From an uncultured Pelagibacteraceae bacterium (GTDB taxonomy: Bacteria > Pseudomonadota > Alphaproteobacteria > Pelagibacterales > Pelagibacteraceae): a DNA stretch of 64,000 bases. The stretch is from positions 22,181-86,180 of the forward strand of contig CABYRT010000007.1 in NCBI GenBank assembly GCA_902521355.1, written 5' to 3'. Of the stretch, positions 35,145-44,519 are shown piece by piece. Made by a program: the position numbers and the translations under genes. The notes beneath the pieces were generated by a model. The model worked only from the letters and a program-made list of their open reading frames with translations, had not been told where the DNA came from and did not search any database. How positions within the stretch are numbered: the first letter of the stretch is position 1; every line of letters starts with the position of its first letter.

Positions 35145-35543
35145 TTACTTTTTCCTTACATAATGCTGTTTAGCAGAAATTACAGCTCGAACACCGCCTT
35201 GTGGATTTTTAACATCATTTTTTCGTCTTGGAATCAGATGAATGTGACAATGATTAATAGATTGTCCAGCAACCTTGCCTGAATTGGTACCAATATTAAA
35301 ACCTTTTACAGATTTATCGTTCATTTCAATTTTTTTTTTTAGTTTCTTTATTAATTTATTGCAGGCTAAGATTTCTTTTGAGGTTAGATCAAAATAATTT
35401 TTAACACACCGCTTTGGAATTATAAGTGAATGAAATTTTGATACAGGGTAAGTGTCAGTAGTTGCATAAGCTAGTTCGTTTTCAAAAAGATATTCCTTTT
35501 TCTTTGTAAAACAGAATATGCAAGGGTTATTAGGATTTCTCAT
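35145..35543 (-). CDS. HIT-family nucleotide-binding protein
   Basis: A 132-residue histidine-triad protein. The active-site motif is HCHIHLIPR near residues 98-106, matching His-x-His-x-His. The N-terminus has CIFCF, which may bind zinc as in other HIT proteins. These enzymes split nucleotide phosphoramidates or dinucleoside polyphosphates. It overlaps the start of the class IV aminotransferase gene by 4 bp on the same strand and belongs to the operon that also carries the chorismate genes. Confidence 0.9.
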   Translation of the reverse strand: MRNPNNPCIFCFTKKKEYLFENELAYATTDTYPVSKFHSLIIPKRCVKNYFDLTSKEILACNKLIKKLKKKIEMNDKSVKGFNIGTNSGKVAGQSINHCHIHLIPRRKNDVKNPQGGVRAVISAKQHYVRKK

Positions 35544-36316
35544 AAATAATTACTCAATTTTTTTTGTTTTAGTATTTGAGTTTGATATTTACTTACAAAA
35601 GTTTCATAGGATTTATATTTTTTTCTATTCCAATTTCTCTCTTTTATTGATGAAACAGTAGAAACTCCCTTACCAGATCCGACTAGAAGTATCTCCTCGT
35701 ATTGATTTAATTTATTTATATTAATATTAGTTTTTTTTATTTTAAATTGTTTTTCAAAAAACTTTAGATTAACTCCTCGATAAAATTTTCTTATAGGTGA
35801 ATAATATTTATTATCTTTTATAAAAATAATATTTGAAGTTCCTGTTTCTAGAATTTTTCCATTTGAGCAAAGAGCAATGTCAGATTTTGTATTATCCATT
35901 TTAGATAAATTTTTTAAAATAAATTTATACTTCAGATTTTTATGCTCAGGCTTAATTCTATTGTAATTGACTAGCTTTAACTGAAGATTTTTTTTTATTT
36001 TTAATTTATCTCTCAAAGATATAGAAATTAAACTTTTGGTAACCGCAATTCGCAATAAATGATTATAATTTTTTTGTTTATTTAAATTCGATTTAATTAT
36101 TTTAAATATATTTCTTTTTAAATTTCGATCATAAATTTTATAATTTTTAGTAGACTTAATAAGATTTGTTATGTGTTCTTTAAAAAATAAAATTTTTTGA
36201 GGCTTTCCATAGATCCACATAGTTGTAAATACCCCGTGGGCATTCCATAGATCTTTAAATTCTTTTTCTTTAAGATCTTTTCGACTGTAAGATTTTTTTA
36301 ATAAGAATTTTACCAT
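35540..36316 (-). CDS. Class IV aminotransferase, PabC-like
   Basis: A 258-residue fold-type IV PLP enzyme. The family landmarks are GVFTTMWI near residue 29, the E-T-G-T-S-N-I element (LETGTSNIIFI) near 158-168 that positions the substrate, and a downstream RGVNLKF region. The likely product is p-aminobenzoate through lyase action on aminodeoxychorismate. Its start overlaps the glutaminase gene end by 47 bp, an unusually long overlap. With the amidotransferase and chorismate-binding genes upstream it forms a three-gene aminobenzoate-type operon. D-amino acid or branched-chain aminotransferase function is less likely in this context. Confidence 0.78.
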   Translation of the reverse strand: MVKFLLKKSYSRKDLKEKEFKDLWNAHGVFTTMWIYGKPQKILFFKEHITNLIKSTKNYKIYDRNLKRNIFKIIKSNLNKQKNYNHLLRIAVTKSLISISLRDKLKIKKNLQLKLVNYNRIKPEHKNLKYKFILKNLSKMDNTKSDIALCSNGKILETGTSNIIFIKDNKYYSPIRKFYRGVNLKFFEKQFKIKKTNININKLNQYEEILLVGSGKGVSTVSSIKERNWNRKKYKSYETFVSKYQTQILKQKKLSNYL

Positions 36317-36836
36317 TTGTTGTTAAAAAAGATTCTGGATGAAATTGAAAACCATATACATCATCTATTTTGTTTTCAAAAGCCATAGCAATATTAGTTT
36401 TAGCGCATCTCATAGTAATATCAAAATTTTCTTTAATAAATGGCTCTTGAAGCTTAAGTGAATGATATCTTCCAACTTTAAATTTAGAATTCTTTCTAAA
36501 GATGGATTTATTCGAAACAACTTTTACTTCAGATTGATAACCATGAAATATTCTCCTTTGTTGAATAATTTTGGCATTTTCACAATGTAATATTTGCTGA
36601 TAACCTAAGCAAATTCCTATGATTTTTTTTCTTCCTTTAAATTTATTATAAATTTTTGAAGTATTGGGATAATCTTTGGGTGAGCCAGGTCCAGGAGATA
36701 ATACAATTGTATTAGATTTATTTATTAAACTGTTATTTATTTCAAAATAATTTGAACAATAAACGTTATCAAACTGAGAAAATTGATGAACTACATTCCA
36801 TGTAAATGAATCCTGGTGATCAATTATATAAATCAT
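36270..36836 (-). CDS. pabA: Glutamine amidotransferase of anthranilate/aminodeoxychorismate synthase
   Basis: A 188-residue class I glutaminase that frees ammonia for the partner chorismate enzyme. The landmarks are LSPGPGSPKDY near residue 51, the nucleophile Cys in GICLGYQQI near 79, and the His-Glu pair in FQFHPES near 169. The gene overlaps the 3' end of the pabB-like gene (4 bp). PabA and TrpG cannot be told apart by sequence alone; the class IV lyase neighbour favours aminodeoxychorismate. Confidence 0.85.
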   Translation of the reverse strand: MIYIIDHQDSFTWNVVHQFSQFDNVYCSNYFEINNSLINKSNTIVLSPGPGSPKDYPNTSKIYNKFKGRKKIIGICLGYQQILHCENAKIIQQRRIFHGYQSEVKVVSNKSIFRKNSKFKVGRYHSLKLQEPFIKENFDITMRCAKTNIAMAFENKIDDVYGFQFHPESFLTTNGKILIKKILQSKRS

Positions 36837-38047
36837 TTAAATAATTCTAATAATGATTTTGCCTTTATAAAGTTTTCATTAAATTCTTTTTTTGCTGCAC
36901 TATCTAATACAACTCCAGATGCTGCAGATATTTCAGATATATTTTTATAATTTAATATAGATCTTATTATTATGTTAAATCTCATATCTTTATTAAATTT
37001 TATATAGCCAAAACTTCCTGTAAAAATATTTCTATTCTCTTTTTCTTGTTGATTTAATAGTTCCAATGTTCTTATTTTAGGACAGCCTATAACTGATCCT
37101 CCAGGCATCATAGATTTGATAATATTTTTTACAGTCATACCCTTTAATAGGCTTCCATATATAGTTGTAACATAATGAAATAAGTGTCTGTATTCCTCAA
37201 CATACTTTTCTTTATCAATTTTTACTGTCCCTGGAATACAAACTCTAGATAAATCACTTCTTTCCATATCGACAATCATATTATGCTCTTTAGTCTCTTT
37301 AATGTTATTTCTAAAAAACCTTAAGGCACTGGATCTGTTTGTTTTTTTACTTTTTCTTAATGTGCCAGCGATAGGCTTTGTAATAATTTTATTACCTTTT
37401 TTTAATAATAGAGTTTCAGGTGAGCAGCTTACAATAGAATAGTTTTTATCTCTTATCATAAAAGATTCTGGTGAAGCATTTGACTTCATTAATCTCCAGA
37501 AAAAATTAATTGGATTTATTGAAGATATATTACGATATTTTGTACAAATTTTTATTTGATATGTTTCTCCTTGTCTTATTTTTTTTGAAAAAATATCAAA
37601 TATTTTTTTATATTTTTGATATTTAATATTCAATTTGAAGGGTGATAAAATTTTAGTTGGTTTAAAATAATTTTTAAATTCTTGTTTTTTTTTATTTGAA
37701 AATATTGAAATATTATTTCTAATTTTAATGATTGTTTCTGGTTTGTAAAAAACTCCTTTATAAAATCCATTTTTAGACTGTTTACTTATTTTAATACCAA
37801 GTAAATTATTTAAAATTTCATATCCAAAAAAACCAACATATTGATCGGTTTCTTTGTTATATTTCGTTTTTTCAAAAGAGTTTAAAAATTTATGTATATT
37901 TTTTTTTGATAAATTAATTTTTTTTGAAAAATCTGTATAAATGTCATAACCATTATCGACCTTATAGATTATCAATGGCTTATCCGACTGATAAAGTTTT
38001 TCTAAATACGGGTTAAATTTAAGTTTATGCGATTTGCGGTCTTTCAA
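36833..38047 (-). CDS. Chorismate-binding synthase component I (PabB/TrpE family)
   Basis: A 404-residue chorismate-utilising enzyme, shorter than full TrpE (about 500) and near PabB length. The core motifs are KPIAGTLRKSK, the EHNMIVDMERSDLSRV helix and MPGGSVIGCPK. In PabB the motif before the substrate is PIKGT with a nucleophilic Lys; here it is PIAGT with Ala, as in anthranilate synthase. Its neighbours (glutaminase and class IV lyase) point to aminodeoxychorismate, so residue and context disagree. It begins 23 bp inside the end of the MFS gene. Confidence 0.78.
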   Translation of the reverse strand: MKDRKSHKLKFNPYLEKLYQSDKPLIIYKVDNGYDIYTDFSKKINLSKKNIHKFLNSFEKTKYNKETDQYVGFFGYEILNNLLGIKISKQSKNGFYKGVFYKPETIIKIRNNISIFSNKKKQEFKNYFKPTKILSPFKLNIKYQKYKKIFDIFSKKIRQGETYQIKICTKYRNISSINPINFFWRLMKSNASPESFMIRDKNYSIVSCSPETLLLKKGNKIITKPIAGTLRKSKKTNRSSALRFFRNNIKETKEHNMIVDMERSDLSRVCIPGTVKIDKEKYVEEYRHLFHYVTTIYGSLLKGMTVKNIIKSMMPGGSVIGCPKIRTLELLNQQEKENRNIFTGSFGYIKFNKDMRFNIIIRSILNYKNISEISAASGVVLDSAAKKEFNENFIKAKSLLELFK

Positions 38048-39245
38048 TTGGCTTCTCTTTTATAGGTAAATGTATCAAACCAGCAAAAATAGATAATGCG
38101 ATAGATATGTACCAAGCATAATCAAAATTGCCGTTAAGTTCGTAGAAAACTCCACTCAAATAAGCTCCTAAAAAAGATCCAATTTGATGACTTACAAAAA
38201 CAATTCCATATAATAATCCGATATACTTAGTTCCAAATACCTTGCCTATTATTCCATTTGTTGGAGGAACTGTTGATAGCCACAACATTCCAAATGTTAT
38301 TCCAAAGATTACTGAATTAAAAACACTTGGCGGTAGGAATATGAAATAAATAATTGATACTCCTCTTAGTAGATAAATTGCACTTAATAAAATTTTTTGA
38401 CTGTATCTAGTTGCAAGATATCCACTTGTAATTGTTCCAACCATATTAAAAAGTCCAATTAAAGCCAATACCATCGCTGCACACCAATCTGGTAATCCTT
38501 TATCAATCATGTAAGTGGGTATATGAGTTGCAACTAAAGCAATGTGCCAACCACATACAAAGAAACCTAACGTAAGATAGATGTAACTTTTATTTGAAAA
38601 AGCCTCTTTTAAAGCTTCTCTAGCTGTTTGATTGTTATTTTGATTTGTACCAACAGGTATTTTTGGTGTTGAAACAAATAATGCTACAATTAATCCTAAA
38701 CCTAAAAAGAAACAGAAAAATAACATTGTATTTTCCCACCCATGTTCAACAAGTGAGTATCTAGTGATTAGCGGTGATATAAAATATCCAAAAGATCCAG
38801 CTGAGGTTACTATGCCAGTTGCTATTGTTCTGCTTGAAACTGGAAAATGTTTTGCAACAACTGAAACAGGTATACTGATAGCAGTTGATCCCAGTCCAAC
38901 GCCAACTAATATTCCAATTGTTATTGTAAAATAATAACCAGTATTAAAACCAGAGTAAAATAATAAAATTGCTAACAAATAAAAAACAAAACCAATAAAG
39001 ATTGCAATATTACCGCCATACTTGTCCGTAATAATTCCAAACATAGGACTGAAAACACCCCACAATAAGAGCTGTAATCCCATTGTAAAACCGAACTGTG
39101 TTATGGTAATATCTAAATCAGTTGCAAAATCGAAATAAAACATTCCAAAAGTTTGTCTTATTCCTAATGCAATAATAACAACAACAGATGCAGCTATTAC
39201 AGTAACTAATGCTTTCTTTGTTGGAAAAAATTTGGCTTCATTCAT
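38025..39245 (-). CDS. Major facilitator superfamily transporter
   Basis: A 406-residue, 12-helix secondary transporter of the inner membrane. The A-motif loop between helices 2 and 3 is visible as GIITDKYGGN near residue 70, and a glycine-rich helix 5 (SAGSFGYFISPL) is near 145. The overall layout resembles monocarboxylate/oxalate-formate antiporter relatives. It overlaps metC-like and pabB-like genes at its two ends, so it is part of a tight minus-strand operon. The substrate is unknown. Confidence 0.88.
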   Translation of the reverse strand: MNEAKFFPTKKALVTVIAASVVVIIALGIRQTFGMFYFDFATDLDITITQFGFTMGLQLLLWGVFSPMFGIITDKYGGNIAIFIGFVFYLLAILLFYSGFNTGYYFTITIGILVGVGLGSTAISIPVSVVAKHFPVSSRTIATGIVTSAGSFGYFISPLITRYSLVEHGWENTMLFFCFFLGLGLIVALFVSTPKIPVGTNQNNNQTAREALKEAFSNKSYIYLTLGFFVCGWHIALVATHIPTYMIDKGLPDWCAAMVLALIGLFNMVGTITSGYLATRYSQKILLSAIYLLRGVSIIYFIFLPPSVFNSVIFGITFGMLWLSTVPPTNGIIGKVFGTKYIGLLYGIVFVSHQIGSFLGAYLSGVFYELNGNFDYAWYISIALSIFAGLIHLPIKEKPIERPQIA

Positions 39246-40420
39246 CTTACAGATTTAATAGCCTGTTTAATGTCAGCAATCAAATCATTTGGGTCTTCTA
39301 AACCAATATGCAATCTTATAATATGTTCGTTATTACTCAGATTTGTGTAGCTCCTATTACCCAGTGCCAATTTGTCTTGATATAAAGCAAGACTTTCAAA
39401 TCCACCCCAGCTGTAACCATGGGCGAATAATTTTAGTTTATTCAAAAATTTAATTACAGAGTTTTTATTTTTAGAAATAATTTTTACACCCATTAACCCA
39501 GATGATCCTGAGTAATACTTTTTCCACATTTTGTATTGTTTAATATTTTTTTTAATTGGGTAAAAAACCTCTTTAACTTTTTTTTGTTTGCTCAAAAAAT
39601 TAGCTACCTTGATGGTATTTTCTTGATGCTTGTCTAGCCTAATATCTAATGTTCTTAGTCCTCTCATAATTAAATAGGCATCATCAGGGCTTAATCTTAA
39701 ACCTACTGCTTTTTGACTTAATTCCACTTCTTTAAAAAGTCTTTTTTTAATAGCTAAACTGCCACCCATAACATCTGAATGACCAGAATAATATTTTGTC
39801 GCTGAAACTATAGACATATCAAAACCTAAGTCTAAAGGCTTGATTAAATAAGGTGTTCCCCATGTATTATCAATAGCTGTATAAATATTCTTATTCTTAG
39901 CAAATGATAATATTTTTTTTAAATCTTGAAATTCAAATGTGTTACTTCCTGGGTTTTCAACAAAAATAAGTTTAGTCTTATTTGTAATTTTTTTTTTTAA
40001 GTCATCTAAGTTTTTTGGATCATAAAATACTGCTTTAATATTGAATTTTTTTAAATATTCTTCGGTTAAAAATCTTGTGGGAGAGTAGACTGAGTCCGTA
40101 ATAATGATTTCATCACCAGGTCTTACAACACTAATCACTCCAAGAAAAACTGCACCAAATCCTGTTGGTGTTAAATAAACTTGATAAGCATTTTCAATTT
40201 TTCTTAATAGTTCTTGTAGTGCAAAAGTTGTTGATGTTCCTTTTCTACCATAATCAAAATTTTTGCTTAAGGGATTTTTTTTATAATTACTTTGTGTTTT
40301 CTTTATATCTTGAAGAGTTTTAAATATTATTGTTGAAGCTCTTACTACTGGCGGATTAACTGACTGATTTTGATAATCTTTTCCTACTTGTTTTAAAAAT
40401 GTTTTAACTGAATTAAACAT
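39242..40420 (-). CDS. Cystathionine beta-lyase/Cys-Met metabolism PLP enzyme
   Basis: A 392-residue enzyme of the Cys/Met metabolism PLP family. The cofactor lysine is in SIVSATKYYSGHSDVMGG near residue 203, and the contact motif DNTWGTPYL near 180-190 is typical. The N-terminus (VNPPVVRASTIIFKT) matches cystathionine beta-lyases (MetC). The product in methionine synthesis would be homocysteine, with pyruvate and ammonia. Gamma-lyase or methionine lyase activity cannot be excluded. First gene of the operon that runs to the HIT gene. Confidence 0.85.
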   Translation of the reverse strand: MFNSVKTFLKQVGKDYQNQSVNPPVVRASTIIFKTLQDIKKTQSNYKKNPLSKNFDYGRKGTSTTFALQELLRKIENAYQVYLTPTGFGAVFLGVISVVRPGDEIIITDSVYSPTRFLTEEYLKKFNIKAVFYDPKNLDDLKKKITNKTKLIFVENPGSNTFEFQDLKKILSFAKNKNIYTAIDNTWGTPYLIKPLDLGFDMSIVSATKYYSGHSDVMGGSLAIKKRLFKEVELSQKAVGLRLSPDDAYLIMRGLRTLDIRLDKHQENTIKVANFLSKQKKVKEVFYPIKKNIKQYKMWKKYYSGSSGLMGVKIISKNKNSVIKFLNKLKLFAHGYSWGGFESLALYQDKLALGNRSYTNLSNNEHIIRLHIGLEDPNDLIADIKQAIKSVR

Positions 40421-40495
40421 AAAAAAATTGATTAGTTATATTGACAATGCTATATCCCTCAAATAAGTCAATAAAATTGTAAAACTAAGGAGATT

Positions 40496-40579
40496 ATGGG
40501 ATACCCTAAAAAGCATAGAGGCCGAAGGAAAATGGGCTCTAAAAAAAGACGAGCAAGAAAGAAAAATAAGAAAAAATAG
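40496..40579 (+). CDS. Very basic 27-residue peptide
   Basis: An open frame of 27 codons with a strong ribosome-binding site (AAGGAGAT) six bases before ATG. The translation starts MGYPKKHRGRRKMGSKKRRA and is more than half Lys/Arg, with no acidic residue. Such peptides occur as ribosome-associated proteins (for example THX or the COX24/AURKAIP1-like small subunit proteins), so a ribosomal role is plausible but unproven. It is separated by 14 bp from the next plus-strand gene. Confidence 0.6.
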   Translation: MGYPKKHRGRRKMGSKKRRARKKNKKK

Positions 40580-40593
40580 AAAAAATAAATTAA

Positions 40594-41232
40594 ATGCTTA
40601 AATACATCAAAGCATTTGCTATAGGCTGTTTTATAATACCCATATTAACAGTTACAGTTTCCTACTTAATTTCCATACATTTAGATTTAGTTCCAAAATG
40701 TATTCCTTTCTTTGAGGGCTGTACATCTATTTCGAGAACAGGAAGGTATGAACCAGTAAAATATTATTTTAAGTTTTTTATGTTTGTATACGTTTTATTT
40801 TTGTTTTTTTATTGGTATTGTTTAATTGGTTATATACAAAACGAGAAGAAAATACTTTTATATACTTTATCATTTTTTAGCTTAATTTTTTTAATTTTAT
40901 ATTTAACTTTTCTAGGAGAAGGAAGGACATATGAGTTTTTTAGAAGAATTGGTATATATATTTATATTTTATTTATAATTTTTACTCAATATTTTGTATC
41001 GAGGAGAATTATTAAGAATAAAGATTTTTTAAAAGATAAGTTTGATTTTAAATTTGTTAAATTAAAAAATTTATTAAGTCTATTTTTAATAATAATTGGC
41101 ATTTTGCTGCTGCCAATTTTAATTATAAAAATTAATGAATATCCAAATATTAAAAATATAATATCTTGGAACTATTTTGTTTTAGTTCAATTATATTTTC
41201 TAATATCATATTTTTCTTTAAAAGTTAGGTAA
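40594..41232 (+). CDS. Six-helix membrane protein of unknown function
   Basis: A 212-residue integral membrane protein with about six hydrophobic segments (near residues 8-27, 52-73, 82-103, 110-130, 152-173, 183-203). A short extracytoplasmic loop after helix 1 has two cysteines ([12 protein letters not shown]) likely to form a disulfide. I do not recognise a family. It follows the basic 27-residue peptide on the same strand and converges on mnmA with an 8-bp overlap. Confidence 0.6.
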   Translation: MLKYIKAFAIGCFIIPILTVTVSYLISIHLDLVPKCIPFFEGCTSISRTGRYEPVKYYFKFFMFVYVLFLFFYWYCLIGYIQNEKKILLYTLSFFSLIFLILYLTFLGEGRTYEFFRRIGIYIYILFIIFTQYFVSRRIIKNKDFLKDKFDFKFVKLKNLLSLFLIIIGILLLPILIIKINEYPNIKNIISWNYFVLVQLYFLISYFSLKVR

Positions 41233-42340
41233 TCCAACCTCCACCAAGAACTTTGTGGCCATATTGATCTTCTTTATAAAAAACACATGCTTGTCCAGGT
41301 GAAATACCATCTTCTGGGTTAACTAATTTTACCTCTGCTTTATTATCATTTAAAATATTTACATTAGCACTTAATAGTTTGCCTGTAGACCTTACTTTGA
41401 CAAGAATATTTTGACCTAATTCTTTCTTTTCAGATAGTAGATTTATACTTTTTAAATTAATTTTCTTTTTCCCAAGATGCTCTCTTCCGCCAACAATTAT
41501 CTCATTATTTTCAGCATCAATTTTAATTACATATAATGCCTCTTTATCAGCTACTTTAATTCCTTTTCTTTGACCAATAGTAAAATTGATAATTCCATCA
41601 TGAACACCAATTACATCACCATTTAAATTTTTAATGTTACCTTTTTTTAATGACTCTGGTTTAAATTTTTTTATTACTGAGGAATAGTCACCGTTAGGAA
41701 CAAAACATATATCTTGACTATCTGGTTTATCAGCAACATTTAAATTTAATTTTTTGGCGATATCTCTAGTTTCTTTTTTTAACATTCCACCTAATGGAAA
41801 TCGTAAATAATTTAATTGTTCTCTTGTAGTGTTGAATAGAAAATAACTTTGGTCTCTATTCTCATCCACAGCTCTATACATATTATTTTTTTCATTAATT
41901 GTTATATTTTTTACATAATGACCTGTGATCAAAGCATCAGCTTTTAAATCTTTAGCAACTTCATACAAATCTTTAAATTTGACAGTTTGATTACATTGTA
42001 CGCATGGTATTGGAGTTTCTCCTTTTAAGTAACTTTCTACAAAATTATCAATAACTCCTTGCTTAAATTTATCTTGGTAATAAAGAATTTTATGATCAAT
42101 ATCTAATTTATGAGCAACTCTTTTTGCATCTATAACATCTTGGCCTGAGCAACATACTTTTGATTTAACAACTTCTTTACTATCGTTGTATAGTTTTAAT
42201 GTTATACCGGTAACATTATATCCTTGCATTTTCATCAAACCTGCAACTGTAGATGAGTCTACACCACCAGACATAGCTACAATTACTTTTGTATCAGTAG
42301 GTTTCTTATCTAATCCAATTGAGTTTAACTCTAAATTCAT
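41225..42340 (-). CDS. mnmA: tRNA-specific 2-thiouridylase
   Basis: A 371-residue enzyme that thiolates U34 of tRNAs for Glu, Gln and Lys. The PP-loop for ATP is [11 protein letters not shown] near residue 21. The two catalytic cysteines are in [11 protein letters not shown] near 117 and [11 protein letters not shown] near 217. The length is standard. It lies convergent to the membrane-protein gene and divergent from a DUF3553 gene. Confidence 0.95.
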   Translation of the reverse strand: MNLELNSIGLDKKPTDTKVIVAMSGGVDSSTVAGLMKMQGYNVTGITLKLYNDSKEVVKSKVCCSGQDVIDAKRVAHKLDIDHKILYYQDKFKQGVIDNFVESYLKGETPIPCVQCNQTVKFKDLYEVAKDLKADALITGHYVKNITINEKNNMYRAVDENRDQSYFLFNTTREQLNYLRFPLGGMLKKETRDIAKKLNLNVADKPDSQDICFVPNGDYSSVIKKFKPESLKKGNIKNLNGDVIGVHDGIINFTIGQRKGIKVADKEALYVIKIDAENNEIIVGGREHLGKKKINLKSINLLSEKKELGQNILVKVRSTGKLLSANVNILNDNKAEVKLVNPEDGISPGQACVFYKEDQYGHKVLGGGWIT

Positions 42341-42381
42341 GAGGTGGTATTTATACTCATTTCTATTATAAGTAAAATCAA

Positions 42382-42549
42382 ATGATTTTAGATTTTGAAC
42401 CAGGTGATAAAGTTATAAATCCTAATAATAAAGATTGGGGAATAGGACAAGTACAGTCAATTATTAAGGAAAAGGTAACTGTAAATTTCGAAAATGTAGG
42501 AAAAAAAGTTATCAATGCTAAAAATATCGAATTAGAAAAGCTAGAGTAA
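42382..42549 (+). CDS. DUF3553 small protein
   Basis: A 55-residue protein starting [20 protein letters not shown], with [19 protein letters not shown] following. This pattern (FEPGD, WGxGQVQS, VTVNFEN-GK) is the DUF3553 signature known in alphaproteobacteria, sometimes also at the end of UvrD-like helicases. It is a small beta-barrel-type domain that probably binds nucleic acid, but this is family inference. Its stop is directly followed by the ATG of the cysQ-like gene. Confidence 0.85.
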   Translation: MILDFEPGDKVINPNNKDWGIGQVQSIIKEKVTVNFENVGKKVINAKNIELEKLE

Positions 42550-43320
42550 ATGAAACAAATCGAAATAAAAGCAACAATTGAAAAACTGATTGATACTTTT
42601 TTACACGCAGGAAAAGTTTCAATAGAATTAAGGGATAAAGGATTAATAAAACAAATTAAGGAAGATAACACACCTGTTAGCAACGGTGATCTTGAAGTTA
42701 ATAAAATTTTAACTGAGAAAATAAATGATTTAACTCCTCAAATACCTATTGTATCAGAGGAAACTAGTCATAATAAATCCAAGAAAGATTTAAAAAATTT
42801 TTGGCTAATAGATCCAATTGATGGCACTTATGATTACATTAATGATCTTGATGAATTTACTTTAAATGCTGGTTTAATAATTAATAATCGAGCTGTAGCA
42901 GGTATAATATACGCACCAGCTAAAAATAGATTATTTTATTCTTATGAAAAAGGTTGTTCATTTGAAATAATTAATAATAAACATGTAAAATTAGACTGTA
43001 CAAAGACTTCAAATAATAAAATTAAATTTGTATCATATTCAAATAAACTAAAACCTGAAATTAACAAAATATATCAATCAATGAATGTTAGCGAATTTAA
43101 AAGGATGAAAAGTTCTTTAAAATTTTGTGTAATAGCTTCAAATGAATACGACGGCTATGTTGCAGAGCCTAGAGCATGTGAATGGGATATAGCTGCTGGG
43201 CATGCTATTCTTGAAAATGCGGGGGGTATAGTTACAGATTTTGAGGGAAATGAAATACTTTACGGAAAAGAAAATTTTAAAAATCCTAGTATAATTTTGA
43301 AAAGAAATAAAAATATATAA
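42550..43320 (+). CDS. cysQ: Inositol monophosphatase superfamily, CysQ-like 3'(2'),5'-bisphosphate nucleotidase
   Basis: A 256-residue lithium-sensitive-type phosphatase. The metal sites are visible: SEETS near residue 74, the double motif DPIDGTYDYIND near 93 and EWDIAAGHAIL near 214. CysQ removes the 3' phosphate of PAP, a by-product of sulfate assimilation. Inositol phosphatases look alike, so this is a best fit (about 250 residues, start after short helix). It is cotranscribed with the DUF3553 gene and with the next 49-residue gene, whose start overlaps the stop (TAATG). Confidence 0.8.
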   Translation: MKQIEIKATIEKLIDTFLHAGKVSIELRDKGLIKQIKEDNTPVSNGDLEVNKILTEKINDLTPQIPIVSEETSHNKSKKDLKNFWLIDPIDGTYDYINDLDEFTLNAGLIINNRAVAGIIYAPAKNRLFYSYEKGCSFEIINNKHVKLDCTKTSNNKIKFVSYSNKLKPEINKIYQSMNVSEFKRMKSSLKFCVIASNEYDGYVAEPRACEWDIAAGHAILENAGGIVTDFEGNEILYGKENFKNPSIILKRNKNI

Positions 43321-43469
43321 TGAGTGAACAATTAAGAATAATATTAATTATAATAGTTTCCGTATCTATTTTTGGATTAATACTATTTGTGATAGTAAAA
43401 AACTATATCAAAAGTAAAATTCAGTATTATTTAGAAGAAAAGAATAAAAAATCTAAAGAAGATTTATAA
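43320..43469 (+). CDS. Single-pass membrane peptide (49 aa)
   Basis: An open frame of 49 codons whose ATG overlaps the stop codon of the cysQ-like gene. The protein has one membrane helix (about residues 6-27, IILIIIVSVSIFGLILFVIV) and a Lys/Glu-rich soluble tail (LEEKNKKSKEDL). The tail end overlaps the convergent recX gene by 17 bp. Function unknown. Translational coupling makes it more likely to be real. Confidence 0.55.
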   Translation: MSEQLRIILIIIVSVSIFGLILFVIVKNYIKSKIQYYLEEKNKKSKEDL

Positions 43470-44016
43470 TTTTTAAATATTCCTCTTTATCTAGCTCCAT
43501 TACTCTTCTGGAAACTTCAAAATCAAATCCAGATCTTGCTAATATACCAATATCTTTTTTATAGAATAAAGGTCTGTTATCTTCAGTTCTTGAAGGACCA
43601 ATTCTTTTTTTTTTACAAACTTTTATGGCTGAAAAAAAATCTTGATCTTCATTATTTTCATTAATTTGTTCAATTGTATTTTTTATGTATTTTTCTCCAA
43701 CTCCTTTGCTTATTAAATAATTTCTAATCTTATTTATTGATGAACCTCTTTGGATTAGACTTTTTGCTTTTGTTTCTGAATAAAATTTATCATTAATAAA
43801 TTTAGATTTTTCTAAATCTTCAGCAACAATCTCGATTAGATCTGAAATATTGCTTCTTTTAACGTTATCAACTTTAGATCTTAAATATTTCTTTAAAAGA
43901 TATGTTTTTAGCTGTTGTTTTGATGGTGCAAATTTTTCTACATAATTAAGTGCAAAGTTGCGCATTTCATCAATTGTCGCTTCTAAATTTTTTTTTTTAT
44001 TTTTTATAGGAATCAT
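43453..44016 (-). CDS. recX: Regulatory protein RecX
   Basis: A 187-residue RecX, the modulator that binds RecA filaments and limits their activity. The protein is all-helical with three repeated three-helix units; typical elements are RNFALNYVEKFAPSKQQLKTYLL in the first unit (quoted in part), FINDKFYSETKAKSLIQRG in the second and the C-terminal RSGFDFEVSRRVMEL. I chose the ATG at 44016 (MIPIKNKKK) over one 39 bp upstream, which would leave almost no gap to the divergent ABA4-like gene. recA is not next to it. Confidence 0.85.
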   Translation of the reverse strand: MIPIKNKKKNLEATIDEMRNFALNYVEKFAPSKQQLKTYLLKKYLRSKVDNVKRSNISDLIEIVAEDLEKSKFINDKFYSETKAKSLIQRGSSINKIRNYLISKGVGEKYIKNTIEQINENNEDQDFFSAIKVCKKKRIGPSRTEDNRPLFYKKDIGILARSGFDFEVSRRVMELDKEEYLKIINLL

Positions 44017-44043
44017 TATTGCATTTAATATAATATAACCCTG

Positions 44044-44517
44044 ATGATTGAACAAATATCTGCATTTTTTACAGTAGAAATGATCTATATGTGGTTGAAT
44101 ATAGGTGTAATACCATTTTGGTTAATGCTTATTATTTTTCCACAAACTAAAGTTTGTGGTTTATTTGTTACATCAATAATTCCAACATTTATTTTGGCAA
44201 GTGTTTATGTTTATCTATTATATATATTCTTTTTTGCCGGATATGATTTTGATAAAAACTTTATTTTGTACTTAAGTTTTTATGATCTAGCTGAGCTTTT
44301 TGAGAATAATGAGTTTTTAATTTTATTTTGGACGCACTTCTTAGCTATAAATTTATTTTGTGGATCTTGGATTGTTAGAGACAGTCAAAGGTTCTATATG
44401 TCAAAAATATTAATCTTTTTTCCTTTAATTATTACTTATTTTATTGGGCCGATTGGATTATTTATTTATTGGATAATTAGAATCTTTTTTGCAAAAAGAA
44501 TTACTTTGTTTGACTAA
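44044..44517 (+). CDS. ABA4-like (DUF4281) membrane protein
   Basis: A 157-residue, four-helix membrane protein. The helix-rich sequence carries the ABA4-family pattern: an early NxGVIPFWLMLIIFP region and a later WTHFLAINLFCGSWIVRD followed by IGPIGLFIYWI. In plants the family includes the neoxanthin-related ABA4; bacterial members have no settled role. It is divergent from recX and convergent with a rhodanese gene. Confidence 0.75.
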   Translation: MIEQISAFFTVEMIYMWLNIGVIPFWLMLIIFPQTKVCGLFVTSIIPTFILASVYVYLLYIFFFAGYDFDKNFILYLSFYDLAELFENNEFLILFWTHFLAINLFCGSWIVRDSQRFYMSKILIFFPLIITYFIGPIGLFIYWIIRIFFAKRITLFD

Positions 44518-44519
44518 AA

